From assembly GCF_025133575.1 (NCBI RefSeq), contig NZ_CP104011.1, forward strand, positions 5,216,965 through 5,280,964: 64,000 nucleotides of DNA, written 5' to 3'. The number at the start of each line of letters is the position of its first letter. Position 1 is the first letter of the stretch. The DNA is from Pseudomonas sp. GCEP-101. GTDB lineage: Bacteria; Pseudomonadota; Gammaproteobacteria; Pseudomonadales; Pseudomonadaceae. Made by a program: the position numbers and the translations under genes. The notes beneath the pieces are model-generated. The model was not told the DNA's origin, did not search any database, and was given only the letters and a program-made list of their open reading frames with translations. Shown here in pieces: positions 15,935 through 27,607 of the stretch.

Positions 15935-16435
15935 ATGCGCAGATCGAGCTTCGAACACCTGCCCTGCCCCGTGGCCCAGGCGCTGGACCTGATCGGCGAC
16001 AGCTGGAACGTGCTGATCCTGCGCGAGGCCTTCTACGGCTCCACCCGCTTCGACCAGTTCCTCGCACGATTGGGCATTGCCAGCAACGTACTCACCCGCC
16101 GCCTGCGTGCCCTGGTGGACAGCGGCTTGCTGCAGCGCCACCCCTACAGCGACCACCCACCGCGCTTCGAGTACCTGTTGACCGACCGCGGCCGCGACCT
16201 GCGCCCGGTGCTGCTGACCCTGCTGCAGTGGGGCAAGCGCCACGCCGGCATGGCCAGCGCCGCCGAACTGGTGGACACCCGCAGCGGCCGCCCGGTGCGC
16301 ATCGCCCTGGTGGACGCCGACAGCGGCGAGCCCATCGGCCCGCAGCACCAGATCCACCGCCGCGAGGGCGAGCGACTCGTCCCGGTGTTCCCGCACGCCA
16401 ATCCCCAGACCATTCCCCACGCCGATCACGCCTGA
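15935..16435 (+). CDS. HxlR-family (MarR-like winged helix) transcriptional regulator
   Basis: A 166-residue regulator started at ATG 15935, where AGAGG sits 7 bases upstream; an ATG 30 bases earlier lacks this. The HxlR signature CPVAQALDLIGDSWNVLILR with the conserved early Cys (C11) is present, followed by the winged helix (ASNVLTRRLRALVDSGLL) and LTDRGRDL. Members often sense electrophiles or drugs. It leads a three-gene operon with an EmrA/EmrB-type pump, only 11 bases before the next start, so it probably controls that pump. Confidence 0.9.
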   Translation: MRRSSFEHLPCPVAQALDLIGDSWNVLILREAFYGSTRFDQFLARLGIASNVLTRRLRALVDSGLLQRHPYSDHPPRFEYLLTDRGRDLRPVLLTLLQWGKRHAGMASAAELVDTRSGRPVRIALVDADSGEPIGPQHQIHRREGERLVPVFPHANPQTIPHADHA

Positions 16436-16446
16436 GCGAGGCCGCC

Positions 16447-17574
16447 ATGAACCAGCCCGTCACCCTCCCCGCCACGCCAGCCGTCGACACGGCCAAACCC
16501 CGGTCCCGCAAGGCCCTCAAGCTCGCCGTCGCCACCGCCGCCATCCTGGGCGCGGGCGCCTATGCCGGGCACTGGTGGCTCGACGGACGCTTCCTGGAAA
16601 AGACCGACGATGCCTACGTCGGCGGCGATGTCACCGTCATCAGCCCGCGCGTGGCCGGCTACATCGCCGAGTTGAAGGTGAGCGACAACCAGCGGGTGCG
16701 CGCCGGCGACCTGCTCGCCCGCATCGACGACCGCGACTACCGTGCCGCCCTGGCCAAGGCCGAAGGCGCGGTGCATGCCGAGGAAGCGGCGCTGGGCAAC
16801 GTCGATGCCCAGGCCTCGCTGCAGGACGCACTGATCCGCCAGAGCCAGGCGGAAATCGACGCCGCCGCCGCCGAGGAAGTGCGCACCCGTGACGACCAGC
16901 GCCGCTACGCCACCCTGGTGCGCACCAACGCGGTGTCGGTGGAAGCCGCGCAGCGCGCGGACGCCAGCTTCAAGTCCGCCCACGCCAACAGCGACAAGGC
17001 CCACGCCAGCCTCCTCGCCGCGCGCCGCCAGCTGGACGTGATCCACAGCCAGCGCCAGCAGGTTCAGGCCGCCCTGGAGCAGGCCGTCGCCGCCCGCGAC
17101 CTGGCACGCCTGGACCTCAGCTACACCGAGCTGCGCGCGCCGGTGGACGGCTACATCGGCAACCGCCGCGCGCGGGTCGGCAGCTACGTCGCCGCCGGCA
17201 CCCAGTTGCTCGCCGTGGTCCCCGCCCAGGGCCTGTGGGTCGACGCCAACTTCAAGGAAGACCAACTGGCGCGCATGGTGCCCGGGCAGGCGGTCACCAT
17301 CGAGGCCGACATCCTCCCCGGCAAGGTCTTCCACGGCCACCTGGACAGCCTCGCGCCCGCCACCGGCGCGCAGTTCAGCATCCTCCCGCCGGAAAACGCC
17401 ACCGGCAACTTCACCAAGATCGTCCAGCGCGTGCCGGTGCGCGTGCACCTGGACGATGCCGACGGGCGCCTGGGCGACCTGCGCCCGGGCCTCTCCGTGC
17501 TGGTGGAAGTGGACACCCGCGCCCATGAGCACGGCGACGCCGATCAGCGCGTCGCCCAGAGCACGCGGCCGTGA
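16447..17574 (+). CDS. EmrA/HlyD-family periplasmic adaptor of a drug efflux pump
   Basis: A 375-residue membrane fusion protein: one N-terminal membrane anchor (about residues 24-45), a lipoyl-like half (DDAYVGGDVTVISPRVAGYI), a coiled-coil hairpin (about residues 95-215), the second lipoyl half (LSYTELRAPVDGYIGNRRAR) and a beta-barrel. It bridges the inner-membrane pump to an outer-membrane channel, which is not encoded here. Its stop overlaps the GTG start of the pump gene by GTGA. Confidence 0.92.
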   Translation: MNQPVTLPATPAVDTAKPRSRKALKLAVATAAILGAGAYAGHWWLDGRFLEKTDDAYVGGDVTVISPRVAGYIAELKVSDNQRVRAGDLLARIDDRDYRAALAKAEGAVHAEEAALGNVDAQASLQDALIRQSQAEIDAAAAEEVRTRDDQRRYATLVRTNAVSVEAAQRADASFKSAHANSDKAHASLLAARRQLDVIHSQRQQVQAALEQAVAARDLARLDLSYTELRAPVDGYIGNRRARVGSYVAAGTQLLAVVPAQGLWVDANFKEDQLARMVPGQAVTIEADILPGKVFHGHLDSLAPATGAQFSILPPENATGNFTKIVQRVPVRVHLDDADGRLGDLRPGLSVLVEVDTRAHEHGDADQRVAQSTRP

Positions 17575-19148
17575 GCCTCGCCCGCAGCACCTTCTGGAGC
17601 AGCGAGGTGGTGCCGGTGGCGAGCCTGTCCACCGGCCGCAAGGTGGTGTCCTTCGCCTGCATGTGCCTGGGCATGTTCATCGCCCTGCTGGACATCCAGA
17701 TCGTCTCCGCGTCGCTGCGCGACATCGGCGGCGGGCTATCGGCCGGCGCCGACGAACTCGCCTGGGTGCAGACCAGCTACCTGATCGCCGAGATCATCGT
17801 CATTCCGCTCTCCGGCTGGCTGTCCAAGGTGCTTTCCACGCGCTGGCTGTTCGCCGCCTCGGCGCTGGGCTTCACCCTCACCAGCCTGCTCTGCGCCATG
17901 GCCTGGAACATCCAGAGCATGATCGCCTTCCGCGCGCTGCAGGGCTTTCTGGGCGGCTCGATGATCCCCATGGTATTCACCACCGGCTTCATGTACTTCG
18001 ACGGCAAGCAGCGGGTGATCGTCGCCGCCACCATCGGCGCCATCGCCTCCCTCGCGCCGACCCTGGGGCCGGTGGTGGGCGGCTGGATCACCGATATCTC
18101 CTCCTGGCCCTGGCTGTTCTACATCAACCTGGTGCCCGGCCTGTTCGTCGCCATCGTGGTGCCGATCATGGTGCGCATCGACAAGCCCGACCTGTCCCTG
18201 CTCAAGGGTGCCGATTACCCCGCCATCGTGCTGATGGCGCTGTTCCTCGGTTGCCTGGAATACACCCTGGAGGAAGGCCCGCGCTGGAACTGGTTCAGCG
18301 ACGACACCATCGTCGCCACCGCCTGGATTTCCGGCCTGTGCGGCGTCGCCTTCATCTACCGCAGCCTGACCGCCGCGCACCCCATCGTCGACCTGCGCGC
18401 CCTGAAGGAACGCAACTTCGCCCTCGGCTGCCTGTTCAGCTTCGTCACCGGCATCGGCATCTTCGCCACCATCTACCTGACGCCGCTGTTCCTCGGCCGC
18501 GTGCGCGGCTACGGCGCGCTGGATATCGGTTTGGCGATCTTCTCCACGGGCATCTTCCAGATCATGAGCATCCCGCTGTACGCCGCCCTCGCCCGGCGCG
18601 TCGACCTGCGCTGGATCCTGCTGCTGGGGATGGTGATGTTCACCCTGTCGATGTATGAATTCGCGCCGCTGACCCACGACTGGGGCGCGGCCCAGCTGAT
18701 GTTCCCGCAGGCCCTGCGCGGCATGGCGCAACAGTTCTGCGTGGCGCCCACGGTGACGCTGGCGTTGGGCTCGCTGCCGCCGGAGCGCCTGAAGCTGGCG
18801 TCCGGGCTGTTCAACCTGATGCGCAACCTGGGCGGCGCCATCGGCATCGCGGCCTGCGCCACGGTGCTCAACGACCGTGCCAACCTGCACTTCCTGCGCC
18901 TGGCCGAGCACCTGAACAGCGGCAACGAAGCCCTCAACCAGTGGCTGGCGCCGTCCCTGGGGCTCAACGGCGAACCCTCGCAACAAGCGCTGAAACACGT
19001 GTGGGACCTGACCTGGCGCGAGGCGCAGACGCTGACCTTCGCCGATGCCTTCCTGCTGGTGGGCGCCTGTTTCGCGGTGACCCTGCTGCTGGTGCCGCTG
19101 ATGCGCAGGATCGCCCCGCCCACCCAGCCCAGCGCAGACAGTCACTGA
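17571..19148 (+). CDS. EmrB-type (DHA2) major facilitator multidrug exporter
   Basis: A 525-residue protein, the usual size for 14-helix DHA2 drug-proton antiporters. Motif C-like residues occur in LAPTLGPVVGGWITD and the family opening is CLGMFIALLDIQIVSASL. The start is GTG at 17571, overlapping the adaptor stop; no better ATG fits. With the adaptor it forms an EmrAB-like pump exporting hydrophobic or weakly acidic toxicants. It ends 7 bases inside the convergent LysR gene. Confidence 0.93.
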   Translation: MSLARSTFWSSEVVPVASLSTGRKVVSFACMCLGMFIALLDIQIVSASLRDIGGGLSAGADELAWVQTSYLIAEIIVIPLSGWLSKVLSTRWLFAASALGFTLTSLLCAMAWNIQSMIAFRALQGFLGGSMIPMVFTTGFMYFDGKQRVIVAATIGAIASLAPTLGPVVGGWITDISSWPWLFYINLVPGLFVAIVVPIMVRIDKPDLSLLKGADYPAIVLMALFLGCLEYTLEEGPRWNWFSDDTIVATAWISGLCGVAFIYRSLTAAHPIVDLRALKERNFALGCLFSFVTGIGIFATIYLTPLFLGRVRGYGALDIGLAIFSTGIFQIMSIPLYAALARRVDLRWILLLGMVMFTLSMYEFAPLTHDWGAAQLMFPQALRGMAQQFCVAPTVTLALGSLPPERLKLASGLFNLMRNLGGAIGIAACATVLNDRANLHFLRLAEHLNSGNEALNQWLAPSLGLNGEPSQQALKHVWDLTWREAQTLTFADAFLLVGACFAVTLLLVPLMRRIAPPTQPSADSH

Positions 19149-20044
19149 GCCGCCATCAGCGCCTCGAGGAAGGCCACGAACACGCGGATGCGGCTGGACT
19201 CGCGCAGGCTCGGCGGGTACAGCACGTTGATGATGCCGGATGTGGTGCCGGGATAGGCATCGTACGCGGCGAGCAGGCGCACCAGGCGGCCGGCGCGGAC
19301 GTCCTCGGCCACCAGCCAGTCGGACAGCAGCGCGATGCCACCGCCGGCCAGGGCGGTCTCGCGCAGCACGTCGGCGTTGTTGCTCTGCAGGCGTCCCTGC
19401 ACGTTGAGCGGCCAGGTGTCCTGGCCGTCGGTGCAGGTCCAGGTCAGGTGCGTGCCGCCGTAGTCGAAGCGCAGGCACTGGTGCTCCATCAGTTGCAGCG
19501 GATGTTCCGGCGTGCCGGCGCGGTGCAGGTAGTCGGGGCTCGCCACCAGCCAGCGCTGGAAGTGGCCGATGGGGCGGCTGATGATGTCGTCGCTGGTGAG
19601 GCTCGAACCCAGCCGCACGGAGAGGTCGATCTGCTGTTTCGGCAGGTCGGTGATCTGGTCGCTCAGCGACAGGCTGATTTCCAGCTCCGGGTATTGCGCC
19701 AGCAGGCGCCCCAGGTGCGGGGCGATGACCCGGCGGCCGAACTCCACCGGCACGCTGACCCGCAATCGGCCTTTCGCCTCGAGGCCACGGTCGCTGACCA
19801 GGCCATCGGCCTCCACCAGCGCCTCGAGGATCGCCACGGCCTTGTCGTAGTACGCCTGCCCGGCCAGGGTCGGGCTGCTGTGGCGGGTGGTGCGGTTGAG
19901 CAGCGTGGCGCCCAGCTCCGCTTCCAGGGCCGCCACCTGGCGGGTCACCGAGGACGTCGCCACGCCTAGCTTGCGCGCCGCCGCCGAGTAGCCGCCGCAG
20001 CGGACGGTCTCGACGAACATCGTCAGGGCCTGCAGTTTGTCCAT
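19142..20044 (-). CDS. LysR-family transcriptional regulator
   Basis: A 300-residue LysR protein with the N-terminal helix-turn-helix GYSAAARKLGVATSSVTRQV and a periplasmic-binding-like effector domain. The start was set at ATG 20044, with GGAG 8 bases upstream; a 21-residue longer frame exists but lacks support. It lies 73 bases downstream of an MFS gene on the same strand and may be its co-transcribed regulator. The target and inducer are unknown. Confidence 0.9.
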   Translation of the reverse strand: MDKLQALTMFVETVRCGGYSAAARKLGVATSSVTRQVAALEAELGATLLNRTTRHSSPTLAGQAYYDKAVAILEALVEADGLVSDRGLEAKGRLRVSVPVEFGRRVIAPHLGRLLAQYPELEISLSLSDQITDLPKQQIDLSVRLGSSLTSDDIISRPIGHFQRWLVASPDYLHRAGTPEHPLQLMEHQCLRFDYGGTHLTWTCTDGQDTWPLNVQGRLQSNNADVLRETALAGGGIALLSDWLVAEDVRAGRLVRLLAAYDAYPGTTSGIINVLYPPSLRESSRIRVFVAFLEALMAAQ

Positions 20045-20117
20045 GGCGCAACTCCGGGAGCGGAAAACCCCGGAGTGTACCCAATCACCCACGCGCCCGC
20101 CTTGCACGCCTGTGCTC

Positions 20118-21317
20118 TCAGGCGTGGCTGTCGCCGCGCAGCAGGAACAGCAGCGTGGCGATGGCCGGGATCACCGCGGCGCCGATGGCGAACGGCGTCC
20201 AGCTGATGGCTTCGTAGAGCGGGCTGGCGAGCAGCGAGCCGAGCGCGCCGCCGACGAAGATGCTGGTCATGTACACCGCGTTCAGGCGTGCGCGGCTGTG
20301 CGGGTCGAGGGCGTACACCTCGCGCTGGCCCAGCACCATGTTCATCTGCACGGCGAAATCCAGCAGCACCGCACACACCACCAGCCAGAAGAACCCCGCG
20401 CCGGGCAGCGCCCCGAGCAACAGGGCGAACGGCGCCAGCAGCAGCGCCACCAGGGTGCCCCTGCCGGTGTGCCCGGCGTCCGCCAGGCGTCCGGCGATGG
20501 GCGCGGCCACGGCGCCCACGGCACCGACCAGGGCGAACAGCGCGACCTGGGTCTGGCTGAAGCCGTGGTGGCGAATCAACTCGATGGGCGCGATGGTCCA
20601 GAAGGCGCTGAACGCGGCGAACAGCAGGCCCTGGTAGAGCGCGCGCTCCCGCAGCACGGCGTAGCGCCGCGCCAGGGCGAACACCGAGCCGATCAGTTGC
20701 GGATAAGTGGCGCTGTGCGCCGGCACGCGGCGCGGCAGCGCCACCGCCATCACCAGGGTGATGACCAGCATCAGCACCGACGCGGCGAAGAACACCCCGC
20801 GCCATCCGAAGACTTCAGCCACCAGGCTCGACACCGGCCGCGACAGCAGGATGCCCAGCAGCAGGCCGCCCATGATGTTGCCCACCACCCGGCCGCGGGC
20901 TTCTTCGGGCGCCAGGTGCGCGGCCAACGGCACGAGGATCTGCACCGCCACCGAGGTCAGGCCGATCAGCAGCGCACAGGCCAGCAGCACCGACGGCGAA
21001 TCCGCCAGGCCCGCACCGGCCAGGCACAGCGCCACGGCCAGGGTGAAGCCGATCACCAGCTTGCGGTTCTCCAGCAGGTCCGCCAGCGGCACCAGGAACA
21101 GCAGGCCGATGGCGTAGCCGAACTGGGTCAGCGAGACGATCAGGCTGGCGTGCCGGGTGGACAGGCCGATCGCCGGCGCGATCAGCTCCACGATGGGTTG
21201 GGCGTAGTAAAGGTTGGCGACCACGGCGCCACAGCAGAAGGCGAGCAGCGCCACCATCGCCGAGGACAGGGTGGGCTGCGCGTGGTCAGCCGGGAGGGAC
21301 GTCGAAGCGGAGTTCAT
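20118..21317 (-). CDS. Major facilitator superfamily transporter (12 helices)
   Basis: A 399-residue MFS protein. ATG 21317 is preferred over the ATG 6 bases earlier because AAGGA lies 6 bases before it. The helix 1 signature AVVANLYYAQPIVELIAPAI and the LADLLENRK loop (motif A equivalent) place it among YnfM-like/arabinose-efflux-type exporters. The substrate is unknown. LysR genes lie on both sides on the same strand, so one of them probably controls it. Confidence 0.88.
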   Translation of the reverse strand: MNSASTSLPADHAQPTLSSAMVALLAFCCGAVVANLYYAQPIVELIAPAIGLSTRHASLIVSLTQFGYAIGLLFLVPLADLLENRKLVIGFTLAVALCLAGAGLADSPSVLLACALLIGLTSVAVQILVPLAAHLAPEEARGRVVGNIMGGLLLGILLSRPVSSLVAEVFGWRGVFFAASVLMLVITLVMAVALPRRVPAHSATYPQLIGSVFALARRYAVLRERALYQGLLFAAFSAFWTIAPIELIRHHGFSQTQVALFALVGAVGAVAAPIAGRLADAGHTGRGTLVALLLAPFALLLGALPGAGFFWLVVCAVLLDFAVQMNMVLGQREVYALDPHSRARLNAVYMTSIFVGGALGSLLASPLYEAISWTPFAIGAAVIPAIATLLFLLRGDSHA

Positions 21318-21437
21318 GACCATTCCTTGCGAAAAAAACAGTGAGGCAAGCCTATGCCGGCCGCCTGCCGCGCAGAATCCGCCGGGCCGGCAAAACAGCG
21401 GTGCGCACCACGCAACGCTGCCCGCCGGCGCGGTGTT

Positions 21438-22343
21438 TCAGGCCATGTCGCTGTTGCTGAACTCCTCGGCGAGGAAATCGATCAGCGTGCGCACCGAAGG
21501 CAGCAGGCCACGGCGCGACGGGAAGATCGCGTGGACGATGCCGCATTTGGGCCACCAGCCCGGCAGCAGCTCCACCAGCGTGCCGGCGGCAAGGTCGTCG
21601 CGCACCGCCACGCGCGGCACGTGGGCAATGCCGACGCCGGCGATCACGGCGTTGCGCAGGGCCAGCAGGTCATCGGTCACCATGCGCGGCTTGTGCGAGA
21701 TCAGCAGGCGCTCGCCCTCCTCGTTGAACAGCTCCCACTGGTAGTCGCGCTGCATGCCGCCCCAGTGCAGGCTGGGCAACTGGCCGAAGCTCATGGGCGA
21801 ACTGTCGCCGGCCATGCGCTCGAGGAAGTCCGGGCGGCCCACCAGGCACTGGGTGCTGTTGCCCAGCACCTTCATCACCATGTCGGTGTTCTCCAGCGGC
21901 GGGAAGCGCACCCGCAGAGCGATGTCGAAGCCCTCGTGGAGCAGGTCGACGCGGCGGTTGGTGCTCTCGATGAACAACTCCACCAACGGGTACTTGAGCA
22001 TGTAGCGGGTGAGCATCGGCCCGACCCAGGAGTTGAGCAGCGTCGTCGGGCATGCCAGCCGCACCAGCCCGCGCGGCTCGCTGCGGTTGCGCTCGATCAC
22101 CTCGGACGCCCCTTCGGCCTCGATGCGCATGGCGACGCAACGCTGGTAGTACTCCTGGCCGATCTCGGTCAGTGAGCAGTGCCGGCTGGTGCGGTGCAAC
22201 AGGCGCACGCCCAGGCGCTCCTCCAGCTGCGCGATGCGCCGGCTGAGCTTGGACTTGGGAATGTCCAGCGCACGACCGGCCGCGGCAAAACCACCCTGCT
22301 CCACCACCTGGGTGAAGTAATAGAGGGTGTTGAGGTCTTCCAT
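21438..22343 (-). CDS. LysR-family transcriptional regulator
   Basis: A 301-residue LysR regulator. The helix-turn-helix is GFAAAGRALDIPKSKLSRRIAQLEERLG, and the C-terminal effector domain contains STQCLVGRPDFLERM and GVGIAHVPR. It belongs to the large CrgA/YhjC-type group that often regulates adjacent oxidoreductase or efflux genes. The MFS gene begins 120 bases downstream on the same strand. A REP unit and a shortened paired-palindrome element fill the gap upstream. Confidence 0.9.
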   Translation of the reverse strand: MEDLNTLYYFTQVVEQGGFAAAGRALDIPKSKLSRRIAQLEERLGVRLLHRTSRHCSLTEIGQEYYQRCVAMRIEAEGASEVIERNRSEPRGLVRLACPTTLLNSWVGPMLTRYMLKYPLVELFIESTNRRVDLLHEGFDIALRVRFPPLENTDMVMKVLGNSTQCLVGRPDFLERMAGDSSPMSFGQLPSLHWGGMQRDYQWELFNEEGERLLISHKPRMVTDDLLALRNAVIAGVGIAHVPRVAVRDDLAAGTLVELLPGWWPKCGIVHAIFPSRRGLLPSVRTLIDFLAEEFSNSDMA

Positions 22344-22422
22344 GGATCGTTCTCCGCCTGGGACGCTGGGAAATCGGCGCAGCTTACCGCATTGCGCCCC
22401 ACGAAAGCGCCGACGCCGGCCT

Positions 22423-22608
22423 GTAGGAGCGAGCTTGCTCGTGAACCGGCCCTTGTGCCGACCTTCCAGCGGAGCACGGGCACCGCGCAGGCTCTCGCAG
22501 GCGCGGACTCATCCGCGACATCCATCAGGCTGGCAAACGCTCCCAGGCATGACGCCAAGGCTGACCGCCGGCCCTGCCGGCGGGTCGCGGGCATGGCCCG
22601 CTCCTACA
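22423..22608. repeat. Two REP units of different stem class
   Basis: A GAGC/GCTC-stem unit at 22423-22446 (one base off the consensus) and a reversed GGGC/GCCC-stem unit at 22583-22608. They lie in the 540-base gap between the LysR gene and the acetyltransferase gene. No gene is seen in that gap. Confidence 0.8.
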
Positions 22609-22626
22609 AGGGAGTTCTCTCACACA

Positions 22627-22715
22627 GGGAGAGGGAGGCGTTGGGTGCAGGATAACCAGGGCGTCAGCCGGCACGATTGGCCCCCTCTCCCTCTGGGAGA
22701 GGGTTGGGGTGAGGG
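22627..22715. repeat. Shortened paired-palindrome element E4
   Basis: A GGGAGAGGG at 22627-22635 and a full right end (CCCTCTCCC...GGGAGAGGGTTGGGGTGAGGG) ending at 22715. The left outer arm found in E1-E3 is missing, so this looks like a truncated copy. Confidence 0.6.
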
Positions 22716-22884
22716 AAACCCTAGGCGCGAATTAACCTGGGGAACGACCGATACTCCTACACACCACGAGCACCGACGCCAATCTGCAGAAGCGAACTCC
22801 GTCCGCGATGGCTTGCCCGTGGACAATCCCTCCCCGCCCGCAACGCGCTAGAGTATTCGCCGCCCCATCACCGAGACGCACCCC

Positions 22885-23388
22885 ATGCCCTACGCCATCC
22901 GCCCCGAGCGCGACGAAGACTCCGGCGCCATCCGCCGTGTAACCGAAGCCGCCTTCGTCCAGGCCGAGCACAGCAGTGGCACCGAGGGCGCCATCGTCGA
23001 CGCCTTGCGCGCGGCCGGGGCGCTGAGCGTTTCCCTGGTCGCCACGGTGGAGGGCGAGGTGGTCGGTCATGTGGCGTTCTCGCCCGTCACCCTGGATGGA
23101 GTGGATATCGGCTGGTACGGCCTGGGCCCGGTTTCCGTGCGGCCCGACCTGCATGGCCAGGGCATTGGCGCGGCGCTGATCCGCGCGGGGCTGGCGCACC
23201 TTCAGGGCCTTGGGGCGAAAGGCTGCGTGGTACTGGGTGACCCGGCGTACTACCGACGCTTCGGTTTCCGCCAGGACCCGGCGATCCGCTACGCGGGCGT
23301 GCCGCCGGAGTACCTCATGGCGCTGTCGCTGGACGGCTCGCAGGCCGCCGGCGAGGTCGCTTACCACAGCGGCTTTTCCGCCACCTGA
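22885..23388 (+). CDS. GNAT-family N-acetyltransferase
   Basis: A 167-residue acetyltransferase. The acetyl-CoA-binding motif A is VSVRPDLHGQGIGAALI (pyrophosphate loop at residues 90-97), with a GDPAYYRRFGF motif B region typical of YhbS-like members. The substrate, protein or small molecule, cannot be read. A REP unit follows within 30 bases of the stop. It is probably monocistronic. Confidence 0.88.
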   Translation: MPYAIRPERDEDSGAIRRVTEAAFVQAEHSSGTEGAIVDALRAAGALSVSLVATVEGEVVGHVAFSPVTLDGVDIGWYGLGPVSVRPDLHGQGIGAALIRAGLAHLQGLGAKGCVVLGDPAYYRRFGFRQDPAIRYAGVPPEYLMALSLDGSQAAGEVAYHSGFSAT

Positions 23389-23415
23389 TGACAAGTGGCC
23401 GGCCCTGCCGGCGGA

Positions 23416-23438
23416 TCGCGGGCACGGCCCGCTCCTAC
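23416..23438. repeat. Single REP unit (GGGC/GCCC stem)
   Basis: TCGCGGGC...GCCCGCTCCTAC just after the acetyltransferase gene, in reverse orientation. It may help protect the mRNA 3' end. Confidence 0.7.
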
Positions 23439-23507
23439 ACCGTGCGGCATTCGCGCATGCGGAAAGGGCCCGCAACCAGGAAGCCAGGTGCCGGACGGCA
23501 AAATCCC

Positions 23508-23909
23508 TCAGAGCAACGACTTGCCCTGGCTGAGGACCTTGTCGCATACCTGCTTGGTGACCTTCTCCTTGATGCCGCTGCCGGTCAGGTCGACGCTCTT
23601 GCCGTCGGTGCCGGTGAGGATGCCCTTGGCGCCATCCTTGTAGCCGCTGTCGCTGGTGGTGGTGTTGCCCGGCAGCTTGCCCAGCAGCTTGTCCTTCACC
23701 TGGGTCGCGGCGTTGGCATTGAGGTAGTTGTTCTTCGCGCAGTACTCCAGCAACCCGGCGACGTTACTACTGCTGCTGGAGGACACCGACGACAGGTTGC
23801 CGAGGCCGCCGAGCTGGCCGGCGACGTCGCCGAGGGACGCCGCCTGGGCCAGCGACCACGGCAGCAATGTGGCGGCGAGCACGGCGGGAATCAGTGTGCG
23901 GGCATTCAT
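23508..23909 (-). CDS. DUF2501 (YjjA-like) secreted small protein
   Basis: A 133-residue protein with a signal peptide ending near AQA (residue 23). The mature part contains a Ser-rich stretch (SSVSSSSSSN), then LLEYCAKNNYLNA and a C-terminal KEKVTKQVCDKVLSQGKSLL, the features of DUF2501/YjjA. Two cysteines in the mature region may form a disulfide in the periplasm. Function is unknown. It stands alone, with the phosphodiesterase gene 73 bases upstream on the same strand. Confidence 0.85.
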   Translation of the reverse strand: MNARTLIPAVLAATLLPWSLAQAASLGDVAGQLGGLGNLSSVSSSSSSNVAGLLEYCAKNNYLNANAATQVKDKLLGKLPGNTTTSDSGYKDGAKGILTGTDGKSVDLTGSGIKEKVTKQVCDKVLSQGKSLL

Positions 23910-23982
23910 GGGGCTCTCCTGGTTGCCTACGACGCGGCGCGAAGCGCCACTGCGAGTGTAGACGGCGCAGGTGAACGTCCAC

Positions 23983-25071
23983 TCAGTACCCCACCGCCTT
24001 CAGGACATCGCCGACGGACTGGCTCGGCGGCCGGCCCAGGAACATCAGCAACTGGTCCGTGCGGTTGGTGAAGAAGCCATCCACCCCGGCCTTGGTCAGC
24101 GTGTCGAAGTCCACGGCCTCGTCCACCGTGTAGGCGTGCACGAACAGCCCGCGCTCATGGGCGGCCTGGTTCATCCAGGGCTGCACCAGGTCCATGTAGC
24201 TCTGGTCGCCGCGGGCGGTCAGGGTCGCCGAGGGGCCTGTGCCCAGCGCGCCATGGGCCTTGGCCCAGTCCAGCCAGGCGAAGAATTCTTCCCTGGACTT
24301 CACCTCCTGCCGGGCATAGAAATCCGCCTTGATCTTCTCGCCGGACTGGGCAAAGGTGGTCGGCTGCTTCGCCGCCATGTAGCCGTCGCCCACCCACAGC
24401 AGCAGGACTTTCGGCACCTGCGGCATGCTCTTGTGCAGGAGCTCGAGGCTGCTCTTCTCGAACGTCTGCAGGACGATCTTGCCCTGGGGCTCGCCGTCGG
24501 CATTCAGCCAGCCGCGGTTTTCCAGGGTCTTGCGCAGGTCCTCCTCGATGCCGGGAAACTGGCCGGGCGCCTTGGTTTCCAGGTACAGGCCGGGGGTTTC
24601 GCCACCGCCTTCGGCGATGTCGATCAGCTCGTCGAGGGTGAGGATGCGCACCCCGACGTAGGTGGAGCGGGCCCGTTCGGGGTAGGTCGCATTGAACCAG
24701 CTGCCGGCGTCCAGGCGCTTGAGTTCGGCCAGGGTGAACGTGCTGACCGGGTTCTTCTCGCGGCCGGGGAAGACCTTGGCGACGTTGGTGGTGCGTTCCA
24801 GGGTGTCGTCGTGCAGCGCCACCAGCACGCCGTCCTGGGTGCGCTGCAGGTCCGCTTCCAGGTAATCGGCGCCCAGGTCGCGGGCCGCGAGATAGGCCGG
24901 GGCAGTCTCCTCCGGTGCGTCGTGGGACGCGCCGCGGTGGGCGATCACGGCTGGCCAGGGCACGCCGGCCGCCTCGCTCAGGGCGCGGCCGGGCGGCTCC
25001 TCGGCGCTGGCGATGAAACTGGCCGCGGCCAGTGCGATGGTGCCCAGTACAGCGATGATGCGACGGTGCAT
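23983..25071 (-). CDS. Periplasmic glycerophosphodiester phosphodiesterase (GlpQ-like)
   Basis: A 362-residue protein started at ATG 25071 (AAGGGGG about 7 bases upstream), which yields a clean signal peptide ending near IASA. The catalytic signature is IAHRGASHDAPEETAPAY with HRG and the metal-binding Glu, then EADLQRTQDG and ALHDDTLERTT. It should hydrolyse glycerophosphodiesters from phospholipid breakdown to glycerol-3-phosphate in the periplasm. The extended mid-domain insert fits the GlpQ rather than the shorter UgpQ group. Confidence 0.9.
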   Translation of the reverse strand: MHRRIIAVLGTIALAAASFIASAEEPPGRALSEAAGVPWPAVIAHRGASHDAPEETAPAYLAARDLGADYLEADLQRTQDGVLVALHDDTLERTTNVAKVFPGREKNPVSTFTLAELKRLDAGSWFNATYPERARSTYVGVRILTLDELIDIAEGGGETPGLYLETKAPGQFPGIEEDLRKTLENRGWLNADGEPQGKIVLQTFEKSSLELLHKSMPQVPKVLLLWVGDGYMAAKQPTTFAQSGEKIKADFYARQEVKSREEFFAWLDWAKAHGALGTGPSATLTARGDQSYMDLVQPWMNQAAHERGLFVHAYTVDEAVDFDTLTKAGVDGFFTNRTDQLLMFLGRPPSQSVGDVLKAVGY

Positions 25072-25212
25072 GGGTGAACCCCCTTCGATCGGTGACGGCC
25101 AAGCGGGCCAGTCTGGCGCGGGAGCATGACGTTCGTGCAACCAGGCCCGAGAAAACCTGCAAGCATAGGACCCTCCCCGTCCCGCGCAATTCCGTCGGGG
25201 TGACCGGGCATG

Positions 25213-25243
25213 AAAAAGCCCGCTGAGATCACTCTCAGCGGGC
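25213..25243 (-). terminator. Intrinsic terminator of katG
   Basis: An 11-base-pair stem GCCCGCTGAGA / TCTCAGCGGGC (25218-25228 and 25233-25243) with a 4-base loop. On the minus strand it is followed by five U (25213-25217). It lies about 90 bases past the katG stop. Confidence 0.85.
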
Positions 25244-25297
25244 CCAGGCTTTTCGTCGCAGGGGACTTGCTGGCGAACCCGGCTCTTCTGCCCTGCG

Positions 25298-25322
25298 GTT
25301 CGCGAGCAAGCTCGCTCCCACA
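25298..25322. repeat. Single REP unit between katG and its terminator
   Basis: GTTCGCGAGCAAGCTCGCTCCCAC, a reversed GAGC/GCTC-stem REP with one change from consensus. Confidence 0.7.
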
Positions 25323-25332
25323 GGGCTGCCGG

Positions 25333-27525
<2,193 letters not shown>

Positions 27526-27607
27526 TGCAGGCTCCTTGGGGGGCGCCTGTGCGGCGCCTCGAATTCGCACAACCCATCAGAAGATAGATCAAACGGGACG
27601 GGCTGCT